A stretch of 64,000 bases of DNA from Actinomycetales bacterium (GCA_017308515.1 JAFKEN010000006.1:354479-418478), one strand, 5' to 3'. Shown: positions 47,001-62,247, counted from the first letter of the stretch. Numbers and translations are program-made. The notes: a model not told the origin generated them from the letters alone.

Positions 47001-50000
47001 CCCGCGTTCGACGCGCGTCCCGCGCTCGAGCGCGACACGATCAGCAACCGCTACGGTCTCGCCGGCTTCACGGTGGGCAAGACCGTCGACAACGGCGGTG
47101 CGGTCGACCAGGACGGCACCCCGATCGTCTACCAGAGCCCGCAGTTCCGCGCGGTGTGCACCTTCGACAACGGAGCCGGCGCGACGACGGTGCTCGACAG
47201 CGGTACGTTCACGCTCGCGGACGGCGCGACCCGCGACTTCACCGGGCTCCCGGCCGGCGCGGACTGCACCGTGACCGAGACCAACCGACGCGGCGCCCCG
47301 ACCACGACGAGCGTCGCCACGCTCGGCGGCGTCGCGCAGACCGCGGGCGGGTCGGCCTCGACCTTCACCCTGCTCGAGAACGGCGCGGGCGACGCGATCC
47401 GCAACCGGGTCGACTTCACCAACGTCTACGCCGTCGGCTCGCTCACCGTCACCAAGGCGGTCACCGGCGCGGGCGCCGCCTACGGCGACGGCGTCTTCAC
47501 GGTGCACGTGACCTGCACGCGCTCCACCGCGACGCCGACCACCGTCTGGTCGGATGACCTCGTCTTCAGCACGGGCACGACGCTCACGGCGACGATCGAC
47601 GACATCGCCGCCGGAGCCTCCTGCGCGATCACCGAATCGACCGCGAACGCGGCCGGCGCGACGGCGATCACGCTGCCGACGAACGCGACGATCCCCACCG
47701 CCGGGAATATCGCGCGCACGGTCACCAACCGCTTCGACCTCGCGACGCTCGTCGTGAGCAAGCAGGTGGCGACGAACGCGGTCGACGCCGACGGCGACCC
47801 GGTGTACCCGGCGGGCGACTTCGCAGCCGCCGTCTCCTGCACCTTCCAGGGCGACGCCGTCTACGCGACGGGCTACGGCCCGGGCACCCCGATGGCCTTC
47901 GCGCTGCGTCACGGCGACAGCGTCGCGCTCGCCGGGCTGCCCGCCGGCGCGATCTGCACCGTCGAGGAGACCGAGGACCAGGGCGCCGACTCGACCGACA
48001 TCCGGGTCGCGATCGCCGGAACGACCGTCTCGACCGCGGGCACGAGCGCCACGACGGGCGCGCTCGCCGCCGACGGATCCGGCGCCGCCGCGCGCAACAG
48101 CGCGACGATCGTCAACCGCTACGGCGTCTCGAGCTTCACGATCGCCAAGAGCGAGATCGGCGGGGCCGCCGCCCAGTTCGGCGCGCCGACCGTCACCGCG
48201 CACCTCACCTGCGTGACCGGCGACGGCGTGACCGCCTACGACGGCGACGTCAGCGTCCCGGCCAACGGCTCGACCACGGTCGACAACCTCGCCGACGGCT
48301 CGACCTGCGACGTGGCCGAGGTCGACCCGGCGGGCACCGGCGCGGACGCGTGGCGCATCCTCGACGCGGCCTCGAACCCGATCGACGGCACCGGGATCGC
48401 CATCACGGCGAGCGCGCCCGGTCGCGTCACGCTCGAGAACAGCTACCTCACGGGCGCCGTCACGGTCACGAAGACCCTCGTCGGCGCGGCGGCCGCGCAG
48501 TACGGCGTCGGGCCGTTCCTCGTGAGCCTGCTGTGCGAGCGCGACGGGCAGACCATCGTGCTGCCCGGCGGCCCCTCGCGCTCGCTCACACCCGCCGCCC
48601 CTACCGTGACCTTCACGGGCATCGCCTCGGGCGCCGCGTGCCGCCTGGTCGAGGTGGACGGTGCGGGCGCGAGCTCGAGCCGCATCCTCGACGAGGGCGG
48701 AGCCGAGCTCGTCGACGACGCGGGCACCGGCGTGACCTTCACGGTCACCGTGGACCCCACGAGCGGCGACGACCAGACCCAGCCGGGCTACACGATCGAG
48801 AACCGATTCGAGCCGGCCGGCCTCACGGTGACGAAGGCCGTGCAGTCCTCGGCGCTCGACGCGGCCGGGCGTCCGCTCGACTACGGCGTCTTCCCGGTCT
48901 CGGTGGTGTGCACCTTCGAGGGCGCGGAGGTCTTCGCCACCGGGTTCGACCTCGCGCACCCGATGGGCGCGTCGCTCGGCGACGGCGACGCGCTCGCGCT
49001 CGGCGGCCTGCCCGCGGGTGCCGAGTGCGCGGTGACCGAGACGACCCCGCGCGGCGCGCAGGTCTCGACCGTCGCGACGGTCGGCGGCGTCGCCACCTCG
49101 GCGACCGGGGCGAGCCGCACCGTCGTGCTGTCCGACGCGGTCTCGGGCGACACCGTCGCGCTCACCAACCGCTACGACGAGGGCGCGCTGCAGCTGACCA
49201 AGGCGGTCACCGGATCCGGCGCGAGCGCGTGGGGCGACCAGCCCTTCACGATCGACGTGGTCTGCACCGACACCCTCGCGGGCCTGGGCACCGTCTACGA
49301 GCGGGAGTTCACGCTGCACCGCGGCGACGCGCCGGTGACCCTCGAGCACCTCGCGGCGAGCGCCTCCTGCGCGGTCACCGAGACCGCGACCGGCGGAGCG
49401 ACCTCGACCTCGATCGATGTCGGCGGCACCGTGACGGCGGGCACCTCGGCGACCGCCGCGGTGCCGGCGGCCGACACGGTCGACGTGACCGTCGACAACG
49501 TGTTCGACACGACCCAGGTCGCCGTCGAGAAGACCCTCACGGGCGACGGCGTCGCGCTCTACGGCGCGGGCCCCTTCGAGGTCACCCTCGACTGCACGCG
49601 CGACGTCGACGGCGCGACCCTGCCGGTCGCGATCCCCGGCGGCGCCACCCGCACCCTCGAGGGCGCGAGCGGCTTCCGTGCGAGCTTCGACGGGCTGCCG
49701 CGCGGCGCCGAGTGCACCGTCGACGAGACCCGCACGGGCGGGGCCAACGGCACGACCCTGTCGGCCGACTCCCTCACGCTCGCGAGCGCCGTCGAGCCGG
49801 TGACGATCGAGAACGAGTTCGTCACGACCGGCCTCGTCGTGACGGGCGAGGTCGAGGGCCCCGGCGCCCCGCTCTACGGCAACGGGCCCTTCCAGGTCAC
49901 GCTCACCTGCACGCGCGACGTCGACGGCGTCGACGTGCCGATCGACGTGCCGGGCGGCGCCGAGCGCGAGCTCAGCGGCGGGGCCGGCATGACGACGACC

Positions 50001-50657
50001 TACGACGACCTGCCGGTGGGCGCCGAGTGCTGGGTGACGGAGACGCGCATGGCCGGCGCGAACGCCGTCGGCTGGGAGGGGTCGATGACCCCGGTCGGCC
50101 GCGGGGCGACGCCGCTGAGCTCCGCGACCCCGTGGGTCAGCGACACCTTCTCGCTGACCCCGAGCACGGTCACGCTGCGCACCGTCACCAACCAGTTCGG
50201 CCTGGGCGCCGTCACGGTCGCGAAGTCGATCGGCGGCTCGCTCGCCGACGCCCACCGCGCCGACGTCTTCTCCTCGAGCCTCGCCTGCACGCGTCAGGTC
50301 GACGGCGCGACCGAGGTCGTCGCGGTGCCCGGCGGTGCGACGCGCGACTTCGGCGTCGGCGACACGATCGAGTACCCGGACCTGCCCCAGGGCGCGGACT
50401 GCTCCTTCGCCGAGACGCGGGACGGCGGCGCGAGCCTGCGGGTGCTGACGAGCGGGATCCTGCCCGCCTCCTGGCAGATGACCGTCGCCGACGGCGCGAC
50501 CGACTACCAGCTCGCGAACATGTACCTCTCGCTCGCCGAGACGGGCGTCTCGGCCGGGCTCGTGGCGATGCTCGCGGGTCTGCTGCTGACGGTCGGCGCT
50601 GCTGCCGCCGGCCGCGGGCGCCGCGGAGCGGGCGGGCGCCACGTGATGGGTCGCTGA
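41061..50657 (+). CDS. Giant cell-wall-anchored adhesin (DUF11/DUF5979 repeats, LAETG)
   Basis: 3198 residues from GTG 41061 (AGGA 10 nt upstream). It has a signal peptide at 1-40 (RRRPALFVALLGVISALVAPLVAVTPAAADD). Residues 41-1870 hold long DUF11/SdrD-like beta-sandwich segments such as YTITVTNTGSGQDRALAEVVV and a Gly/Ser linker at about 742-753. Eleven DUF5979-type repeats of about 105-130 residues occupy 1878-3150, each opening like G-S-L-T-V-T-K-A-V-T-G and holding a Cys pair. The C terminus is LAETG (3158-3162), a hydrophobic helix and GRGRRG, a substrate pattern for class E sortase. Role: surface attachment. No sortase gene is in the window. The frame is continuous throughout. Confidence 0.9.
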   Translation: MPSPRARARAERRRPALFVALLGVISALVAPLVAVTPAAADDVLAPVLVQFAKDASPAAPDAASAGETVTFTFTINCSSLDTDCVGATIVDDVPAPLVLQSVSGAGATVPTSLTTSGNHFELAFQEDLDSGGVGLQAGRIVSVSATTTVPADLSADWDGVTITNTGYVHVDNLDSDQQDDAQVVFSVPLVRQAGVTAAVTPDALSAVVGRTAQLAVSARNLSNGSVDELAVQVPQNPGVDVFDAAAITSLDAVLPAGADAVRVDWFDGSWHTGTAAATAALPSGVDPSLIQGLRLVFTGSGAGVARGAEAQVHVGLALRGSVAALTDPTVYHEVAAAWVSEGGVQSSTATSDATLTVSPAAVSPLAQYRIAPSDLVGGDDVTVTLTARNAGDFDLARMTLETPGATGADLSALGLEFVDWVAADVEWPVDAERLEVAYRYADGTGFEAAVATTTRDTVPAPETGRVVVGIRAEFTDTSGAPIGSDQYAVLPFTAHTAAVAADTVTTGTLDLEVETDDGIVATTSASDDLVRRTARVGARAGKIFSPTSVYGVPGATALVSLPSGVLAAPSGPLDTGGSTVGATRLEVSDPAAPGAAPSAFWNMFDASAISATEIPASAVVDIEYWDGTQWQGLAGATGLTGPRFFSLSLSPAQSAAVQGLRFVYTPRTPSVELPPAFSAQPNVKVTLRSQLRDGTGSVTDAIGASDLSLDNTVAAIVDNPSATPASSRDELTRSLTVISLGGGGSGGSGGGSIPMADKAWQQVPANSAVAVKARSGEQATATLSWGTGGIGFDSVVVADPAEDPAITDPADTVFEAFDLVRIAPISSSDDPLLRYDAISAVELYLPGSGWVAASGNPCAGSACDGAFPGYTLSASESAQATGVRLVVVESPTRASRLGSDPNAPSVGSGVAAISAIGRDLDLVFQVRDTRRSDGSAVLGATRGATYNQGSAGVVSNSSRVEGRDASDTVLVSDEAASDILVIDTPLNVSGSKQWLDGPLGTPPAGTPQDLYPTARVRLTAQNSSATRVDSLAIVDPVDGTTPFDAVDLTAIRTITVPSGATSTTVTIDWAAGGSTDYTRAQALALTATDLADAVGITVTHTGRIASGATARVDLDTRLRENLRGTTTRVDGAVSPVLNTADAVVRDPGGTVAPTGGATDNVIVDASSASMTVETLDYGVTAGKRIVAATSSTDTDPAVQYDGDSRQATVTLTAQPDGNVRTNRLVVVDDSASFWNAYDFSGFAGSSLAAPIDRVQVDALVGIDYVIDSGTGAISAECSGDADLTACWVAGTPSSSFALPTLPPGTLISDVRGLRFTFTTASGGVWERPYNPLQSIAFHVDRRTTLIAPAGDPVPSTLYVYPDPAPGETERGVYTDDVQVTASGGEPDAAPLWTATDGASAQILFQHRPARVKVVKSPFGALTLGAPIPYTITVTNTGSGQDRALAEVVVTDTLPVDGSGPILTLPKDPDTGAPADPSTVFSYHLYNASGTEQATPTVTATLAPAGPSGQELTFELAGTLPLGWRLEIDAPLVFRDLLVAGTTALNSVTVTSDQPFDTCDSTTDVTTDNATQTEVASCSSSTRVWPLPSAPMTIVKGVRGDAAGPLDTDGTPLIDPDTGEVYDDLGILKTVTSNPTDCSTPWLTVAGEDYYRYPCVPITRPGGQEEWIAQFTNSGNIPVAQVVAIDVLPTANDQGVIIASSRGSKWTPTLTSYPVVDGLPAGSSYRVYYVDQAGIATPRCNGADIQNEMGMTPTSDPPMVASYQDCLTDTSAPDDLPSRAAAWTLLDPSADAATLASAVALKFVIESPDGLAPGAGIAVRYTSRTAAVPELPETDANLARDSVAYNSIAGAAVGVDGSEDLPYRFVAEPRKVGVALATGSLELAKTVTGAGSSFAGSSFQLALDCTSAGEPIALKHADGSARSPFTVSGDGTVLTVTGIPLYAQCAVSEARDYGQTDSTASSSTLTARAPDSSPSTVYAPHPAFDARPALERDTISNRYGLAGFTVGKTVDNGGAVDQDGTPIVYQSPQFRAVCTFDNGAGATTVLDSGTFTLADGATRDFTGLPAGADCTVTETNRRGAPTTTSVATLGGVAQTAGGSASTFTLLENGAGDAIRNRVDFTNVYAVGSLTVTKAVTGAGAAYGDGVFTVHVTCTRSTATPTTVWSDDLVFSTGTTLTATIDDIAAGASCAITESTANAAGATAITLPTNATIPTAGNIARTVTNRFDLATLVVSKQVATNAVDADGDPVYPAGDFAAAVSCTFQGDAVYATGYGPGTPMAFALRHGDSVALAGLPAGAICTVEETEDQGADSTDIRVAIAGTTVSTAGTSATTGALAADGSGAAARNSATIVNRYGVSSFTIAKSEIGGAAAQFGAPTVTAHLTCVTGDGVTAYDGDVSVPANGSTTVDNLADGSTCDVAEVDPAGTGADAWRILDAASNPIDGTGIAITASAPGRVTLENSYLTGAVTVTKTLVGAAAAQYGVGPFLVSLLCERDGQTIVLPGGPSRSLTPAAPTVTFTGIASGAACRLVEVDGAGASSSRILDEGGAELVDDAGTGVTFTVTVDPTSGDDQTQPGYTIENRFEPAGLTVTKAVQSSALDAAGRPLDYGVFPVSVVCTFEGAEVFATGFDLAHPMGASLGDGDALALGGLPAGAECAVTETTPRGAQVSTVATVGGVATSATGASRTVVLSDAVSGDTVALTNRYDEGALQLTKAVTGSGASAWGDQPFTIDVVCTDTLAGLGTVYEREFTLHRGDAPVTLEHLAASASCAVTETATGGATSTSIDVGGTVTAGTSATAAVPAADTVDVTVDNVFDTTQVAVEKTLTGDGVALYGAGPFEVTLDCTRDVDGATLPVAIPGGATRTLEGASGFRASFDGLPRGAECTVDETRTGGANGTTLSADSLTLASAVEPVTIENEFVTTGLVVTGEVEGPGAPLYGNGPFQVTLTCTRDVDGVDVPIDVPGGAERELSGGAGMTTTYDDLPVGAECWVTETRMAGANAVGWEGSMTPVGRGATPLSSATPWVSDTFSLTPSTVTLRTVTNQFGLGAVTVAKSIGGSLADAHRADVFSSSLACTRQVDGATEVVAVPGGATRDFGVGDTIEYPDLPQGADCSFAETRDGGASLRVLTSGILPASWQMTVADGATDYQLANMYLSLAETGVSAGLVAMLAGLLLTVGAAAAGRGRRGAGGRHVMGR
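46692..50530 (+). repeat. Array of eleven DUF5979-like repeat units in the adhesin
   Basis: Units begin at about 46692, 47061, 47436, 47742, 48129, 48453, 48816, 49183, 49512, 49827 and 50205. Each opens with a strand of the type x-L-T-V-T-K and many continue G-A-x-x-Y-G-x-G-P-F. Longer units carry the D-A-D-G-x-P insert. Units differ enough in sequence that recombination between them is probably infrequent. Confidence 0.75.
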
Positions 50658-50661
50658 GCGT

Positions 50662-50693
50662 CGGCGGGGCGCGGGAATGCCCGCGCCCCGCCG
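50662..50693 (+). terminator. Terminator hairpin after the adhesin gene
   Basis: Perfect 14-bp arms CGGCGGGGCGCGGG / CCCGCGCCCCGCCG around AATG, starting 5 nt after the TGA. No long T tract (GGTGTTGG follows). Confidence 0.75.
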
Positions 50694-50766
50694 GTGTTGG
50701 ACTCGGCAAGCGGGGCGACCGAGCAGCCGCCCGCGCCTCCGCATCCCGCGGATCGAAGGAGGAGTC

Positions 50767-51075
50767 ATGCCCCAGGCCGTGCTCAACGGGACCGTCATCG
50801 CCGAGGCCCCCGAATCCGACGTTCTCCACATCGAGGGCAACGTCTACTTCCCGCCCTCGAGCGTGAAGAGCGAGTACCTCGCCGAGAGCCCCACGCCGTA
50901 CACCTGCCCGTGGAAGGGCGAGTGCCAGTACTTCACGGTGCTCGACCCCTCGACCAGCCAGTCGTATCAGGACCGCGCGTGGAGCTACCCGCACCCGTAC
51001 CCGACCGCGTTCGACCGCGTCGGCGCGGACTTCTCCGACTACGTCGCCTTCTGGAAAGAGGTGCAGGTCAGCTGA
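50767..51075 (+). CDS. DUF427 domain protein
   Basis: 102 residues, ATG 50767 with GGAGGAG 3 nt upstream. AVLNGTVIAEAPESDVLHIEGNVYFPPSSVKSEYL, TPYTCPWKGECQYFTV and AWSYPHPYPTAFDRVGADFSDYVAFW match the DUF427 beta-tent pattern, including the CPWKG motif. Biochemical role unknown. Confidence 0.85.
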   Translation: MPQAVLNGTVIAEAPESDVLHIEGNVYFPPSSVKSEYLAESPTPYTCPWKGECQYFTVLDPSTSQSYQDRAWSYPHPYPTAFDRVGADFSDYVAFWKEVQVS

Positions 51076-51111
51076 CCTGCGGGCGGGTTCGTCCGGAAGC
51101 GGGCGGGCCCG

Positions 51112-51720
51112 TCACACCGCGCCGGTGCGCACCCGCTCGGCGTGGATGCGCTCGCGATGCGCGCGCACCTTCGCCCGGTTGCCGCAGCGCTGCATCGAGC
51201 ACCAGCGGCGCGAGTCGGTGCGGGATTCGTCGCGGTAGACGAGCCGGCAGTCCTCGGCGCCGCAGCGGCGGATCCGCCCCTCGCCGCGGGCCGCGAGTGC
51301 GCCGACCGCCTCGCGGGCGAGGCTCGACAGCGCGGCGGAGACCCGCACCCGCGCCGCCCCGGCGCGGCGTTCGCCGCCCTCGAGCGCGGGGGGCACGTCG
51401 GGCAGGGCCGCGAAGAGGTTGAGGGTGTCGACGTCGTCGGGCGCGAACGGCGCGCCGTCGGCGGCGGTCGCGTAGAGCCGCGCGAGGGCCCCGCGCAGTT
51501 CGAGCGCGTCGACGAGGTCGCGCTCGGTCGCATCCGAGGCGTCCAGGCCGGGGATGCGCTCCGCGAGCCAGTGCCCGAGCTGCGCCGCAGTGGCCAGCAG
51601 CTCGCCCCCGCCGGCCTCGCCCGCGAGCGGGCCGGTGTAGGCGAAGTCGAGGCTCTCGGCGCCCGCGTCGAGGAACCAGCGCGGACCCTCGCGCGGGCTC
51701 AACCATTGCCCGGTGCTCAT
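51112..51720 (-). CDS. CGNR zinc-finger protein
   Basis: 202 residues. The N-terminal helical half (DUF1470/ABATE-like, AAQLGHWLAERIPGLDASDATERDLVDALELRGAL) is followed by the CGNR finger RRCGAEDCRLVYRDESRTDSRRWCSMQRCGNRAKVRAHRER with four Cys. Family members are thought to be transcription regulators. Start ATG 51720. Confidence 0.87.
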   Translation of the reverse strand: MSTGQWLSPREGPRWFLDAGAESLDFAYTGPLAGEAGGGELLATAAQLGHWLAERIPGLDASDATERDLVDALELRGALARLYATAADGAPFAPDDVDTLNLFAALPDVPPALEGGERRAGAARVRVSAALSSLAREAVGALAARGEGRIRRCGAEDCRLVYRDESRTDSRRWCSMQRCGNRAKVRAHRERIHAERVRTGAV

Positions 51721-51802
51721 GTGACCAGCCTCGGAGGTTACCGGAGCCTCCCCGCCGAGGCGCGGCGCGTGTTCAGCGGATGTTCAGGTTCGACGCTCGA
51801 GG

Positions 51803-52264
51803 TCACGCGCTCTGGGCGCGGCGCTGCCAGGTGATCCCGAAGCGGGGGTCGAATCGCCGCGAGCAGCGCGCGCAGGACAGCGCCCGCTGCGGGCGGCGGT
51901 ACCGATAGTGCACGTGGCCGTTCGGGCAGATGCCGACCCAGGGCGCGAGATCCTCGGCGATCGGCCCATCGTGCAGGCGCGAGCCGACGTAGCCGAGCTC
52001 GCGCGCCGCGCGCTTCCACGCCGCGCCGTGCCCGGCCCGCGGCCCCGCGATCGCGTGCGCCACCTCGTGCAGCAGCACCTGGTGGATGTCGTCGTCGTCG
52101 AAGCGCTCCGCGAGGTGGCGGGAGACGGTGATGCGCTGCCGGCCGTAGTCGCACTGCCCGGCGCGGGTGCGGGCGCGGTCGAAACCGAAGCTCCAGCGCT
52201 CCGGGTCGAGGTGCATCCGGATCAGCGCGTCCGCCCAGACCCGCACCCGGTCGAGGTCGGCCAT
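51803..52264 (-). CDS. SprT-like zinc metalloprotease-fold protein
   Basis: 153 residues. HEVAH (66-70) is the zinc site, and a C-terminal zinc ribbon (GICPNGHVHYRYRR...LSCARCSRRF) follows, the SprT-like/Spartan arrangement. The eukaryotic relative Spartan cleaves DNA-protein crosslinks; the bacterial role is not settled. ATG 52264 lies 13 nt behind the sugar-dehydrogenase gene, so the genes probably form a unit. Confidence 0.85.
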   Translation of the reverse strand: MADLDRVRVWADALIRMHLDPERWSFGFDRARTRAGQCDYGRQRITVSRHLAERFDDDDIHQVLLHEVAHAIAGPRAGHGAAWKRAARELGYVGSRLHDGPIAEDLAPWVGICPNGHVHYRYRRPQRALSCARCSRRFDPRFGITWQRRAQSA

Positions 52265-52277
52265 CAGAGCCCCGCCA

Positions 52278-53432
52278 TCAGTCCGAGCCGTCCGCCGTGC
52301 CGACGCCGGCCGCCGGGGCCAGACGGATCTCGACGATCCGGTCGTCGCCCGGCCGGGGGGATCCGCGCCCGTCGGTGTTGTTGGTGAGCGCCCAGAGGGT
52401 GCCGTCGGGCCCCGGCACGACGTCGCGCAGCCGGCCGAGCTCGCCGACGAAGCTCGCCGACGCGGCGGCCGCGCCGGTCTCCGGGTCGACGTCGATCGCC
52501 CAGAGCCGCTGCCCGCCGAGCCCGGCGAGGAAGAAGGTGCCGCCCACCCGCGCGAGCCCGCTCGGGCTCGCCTCGTCGGTCGGCCACTGCACGAGCGGAT
52601 CGACGAAGCCCTGCTCCTCGCCGCCCCGCCCCTCGACGATCGGCCAGCCGTAGTTGGCGCCGGGCTCGATGCTGTTGAACTCGTCCCAGGTGTCCTGCCC
52701 GAACTCGGCCGCGTAGAGCTGCCCGTCGTCGTTCCAGGCGAGACCCTGCGGATTGCGGTGCCCGAGCGAGTACACGTACGAGCCGCGCGTCGGGTTGTCG
52801 GCGGGCACGACGCCCTCCGGGCTCATCCGCAGGATCTTGCCGTTCAGGGAGGCGGGATCCTGCGCGCGCTCCGGCACCCCCGCGTCGCCGACCGTCACGT
52901 AGAGCATGTCGTCGGGGCCGAAGGCGATCCGCCCGCCGTCGTGGTTGCGCGCCTTCGCCAGGCCCGACAGCAGCACCTCGGGCGCGCCCAGCGCGAGCGC
53001 GCCGTCGACCGACTCGAGCGGCATCCGCACCACGCGGTTGTCGGCGGAGGTCGTGAGATAGGCGTAGAGCCAGCGGCCGTCGGGCGTGTTCCAGACCGCG
53101 AGCCCGAGCAGGCCGCCCTCGCCCTCGTGCACGACCCCAGGCACCGTGCCCACCAGCGTCGTCGCGCCGCCCTCGACCCGCAGCACCCGGCCCGAGTCGC
53201 GCTCGCTCACGAGCGTCGAGCCGTCGTTGAGCCGCACCATCGACCACGGCGCCGCGAGGCCGGTCACGACATCGATCGGATCGCCCAGCGGCGCGAGCGC
53301 GTCGGGCGGCGGGGCGAGACTCGGGCTCGCGCTCGGCGCGGGACCCGGCGGCTCGGCGCCCGTCGTGCAGGCCGCGAGCGCCCCAACCAGAAGCGCCGCG
53401 AGGGCGGCCGAGGCGAGGCGGGCGGAGGTCAC
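52278..53432 (-). CDS. PQQ-dependent sugar-dehydrogenase-like lipoprotein
   Basis: 384 residues from GTG 53432 (TAGCCT 6 nt upstream). Lipobox LAAC at about residue 21, then a Pro/Ser linker. The beta-propeller carries glucose/sorbosone-dehydrogenase motifs: GLAAPWSMVRLNDGSTLVSERDSGRV, HEGEGGLLGLAVW, NHDGGRIAFGPDDMLYVTVGD, SLGHRNPQGLAW and EFGQDTWDEFNSIEPGANYGWP. Extracellular aldose dehydrogenase is the family role; cofactor synthesis genes are not seen here. Confidence 0.88.
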   Translation of the reverse strand: MTSARLASAALAALLVGALAACTTGAEPPGPAPSASPSLAPPPDALAPLGDPIDVVTGLAAPWSMVRLNDGSTLVSERDSGRVLRVEGGATTLVGTVPGVVHEGEGGLLGLAVWNTPDGRWLYAYLTTSADNRVVRMPLESVDGALALGAPEVLLSGLAKARNHDGGRIAFGPDDMLYVTVGDAGVPERAQDPASLNGKILRMSPEGVVPADNPTRGSYVYSLGHRNPQGLAWNDDGQLYAAEFGQDTWDEFNSIEPGANYGWPIVEGRGGEEQGFVDPLVQWPTDEASPSGLARVGGTFFLAGLGGQRLWAIDVDPETGAAAASASFVGELGRLRDVVPGPDGTLWALTNNTDGRGSPRPGDDRIVEIRLAPAAGVGTADGSD

Positions 53433-53441
53433 CCTCGCAGG

Positions 53442-54359
53442 CTAACCCGGTGATCCGTCGTCGGAGCGCGCGCGATCCCGGTCGGCCGCGAGCGCCTCCG
53501 CGGCGCCCCGGCTCAGCTGGAAGATCGAGCGGTTGGGCGAGGGGGAGGGCACCGCGGTCGCGTCGGTCACGATCGGCGCGGACCCGATCCAGGCCGCGAG
53601 CTCGGCGCCGTGCACGAGCGCGGCCGGATGGGGGCCCCCGGCGAGCATCCGCCGCAGCCAGCTCTCGGGCAGGGTCTCGTGCGCGCCCAGCAGCACGAAG
53701 TTGCCGAAGCGGCGGCCCTTGAGCACCTGCTGCTCGGAGACGACCGCGACGTCGTGCAGCACGTGCCGGAGGGTCGCCGCCTGCGCACGCGCGAAGGCGG
53801 CCCCCGCGCCGTCGGCCGCGTTCACCAGCAGCAGGCCGCCGGGCGCGAGGAAGGCGGCGAGCTCGCGGTAGAACTCGAGGCTCGTCACGTGGGCGGGCAC
53901 GCGCGCGCCGCCGAAGACGTCGACGATCACCAGGTCGCACGCGCCGTGCAGTGCCGCCGGCAGCCGCCCGAGCAGCTCGCGCGCGTCGCCGTACCGCACC
54001 CGGATGGCGGCGCCGCGCGGCAGCGGCACCGCCGCGCGCACGAGGTCGACGAGCGCCCGCTCGAGCTCGAGCACCTGCTGGCGCGATCCCGGCCGGGTCG
54101 CGTGCACGTACCGCGGCAGGGTCAGCGCGCCGGCGCCGAGGTGCAGCGCGGTGATCGGCTGCCCCGGCAGGCCGAGCAGGTCGATCGCGGTGCCCATGCG
54201 CTGCACGTACTCGTAGAACAGGTGCGTCGGATCGTCGGGGTCGACGTGCGACTGCGGGGTGCCGTCGACGACGAGCTCGAGGCCGTGGTCGCTGAAGCGA
54301 TCGGGGCGGATCTCGGCGTGCAGACCGCTCGAGAGGGTCGCACCGGGGCGCTCGGTCAC
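53442..54359 (-). CDS. Spermidine-synthase-like methyltransferase-fold protein
   Basis: 305 residues from GTG 54359 (GATGAT 6 nt upstream). It has a polyamine-synthase/Rossmann methyltransferase fold: DGTPQSHVDPDDPTHLFYEYVQRMG, ITALHLGAGALTLPRYVHATRPGSRQQVLELE, VRYGDARELL, DLVIVDVFGGARVPAHVTS and LNVNAADG-like LLLVNAADG. The catalytic Asp-containing gate of true spermidine synthases (GGxDGG) reads LGAGAL here, so real spermidine synthesis is doubtful. Start and operon spacing (9 nt) link it to the sugar-dehydrogenase gene. Confidence 0.8.
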   Translation of the reverse strand: MTERPGATLSSGLHAEIRPDRFSDHGLELVVDGTPQSHVDPDDPTHLFYEYVQRMGTAIDLLGLPGQPITALHLGAGALTLPRYVHATRPGSRQQVLELERALVDLVRAAVPLPRGAAIRVRYGDARELLGRLPAALHGACDLVIVDVFGGARVPAHVTSLEFYRELAAFLAPGGLLLVNAADGAGAAFARAQAATLRHVLHDVAVVSEQQVLKGRRFGNFVLLGAHETLPESWLRRMLAGGPHPAALVHGAELAAWIGSAPIVTDATAVPSPSPNRSIFQLSRGAAEALAADRDRARSDDGSPG

Positions 54360-54474
54360 CCGACGATCATCGCGGATCGGGCCGCGCGCGGCACGGGGAC
54401 GGTCGCTCGACGGCGCGTGAGAGGGAGCAGAGGGCCGCTTATAGACCCGATCGCGAAATCAGTCAAGGAATTCC

Positions 54475-54504
54475 TGGACATGTCGCCGCGTTCCGTCGTA
54501 TGAT
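54475..54504 (+). promoter_or_regulatory. rpoB promoter
   Basis: TGGACA at 54475-54480, an 18-nt spacer and TATGAT at 54499-54504, a near-consensus housekeeping promoter. Transcription from about 54511 would give a leader of about 145 nt before rpoB. The region from 54360 has no gene. Confidence 0.7.
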
Positions 54505-54654
54505 CGAAGTTCGCGCCCCCACCCTCCCCTGTCGTCATATGGCGGACGACCGGCGCGCCCCGAAGATAGCGGCGGGGCCGGGATGGCATCCGGGTGGCGA
54601 TTCTCACTGCCGAACCCATGACCGAGGCCTCGTGCCTTTCGGAGGTTGTTCCTT

Positions 54655-58146
<3,492 letters not shown>

Positions 58147-58198
58147 CCCGGGCCCGCATCGGATTTTCACGAGATTCTTCGAGAGAGATAACGCACAC

Positions 58199-62077
<3,879 letters not shown>

Positions 62078-62086
62078 GTGCCGAAC

Positions 62087-62124
62087 CCGGAGGCCCCCGT
62101 CGCGATCGCGGCGGGGGCCTCCGG
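62087..62124 (+). terminator. rpoBC terminator
   Basis: A 17-bp inverted repeat, beginning CCGGAGGCCCCCG and closing CGGGGGCCTCCGG, around GATC, 9 nt after the rpoC stop, followed by CGTTTCCCC. It is one of the longest stems in the window. Confidence 0.85.
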
Positions 62125-62247
62125 CGTTTCCCCGTGCGGTCGTCGTCGGGTGCCATCCCCCGCGGGGGAGAGCCCGGATCGACCGGAACGCCCCTCGGAT
62201 AGACTCGGGCGCATGCCCGCGATCGCCGCCGCCGCGGGGTAGACGCG

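Noticed and set aside
44892-50840. 1982-codon antisense open frame over the adhesin gene
   Set aside because: His/Arg/Val/Gly-rich composition and full overlap with a gene that has signal peptide, repeats and anchor; a GC-rich shadow frame.
53442-54359. True spermidine synthase
   Set aside because: The nucleotide loop reads LGAGAL and the usual active-site Asp pair is not evident; only a fold-level call is kept.
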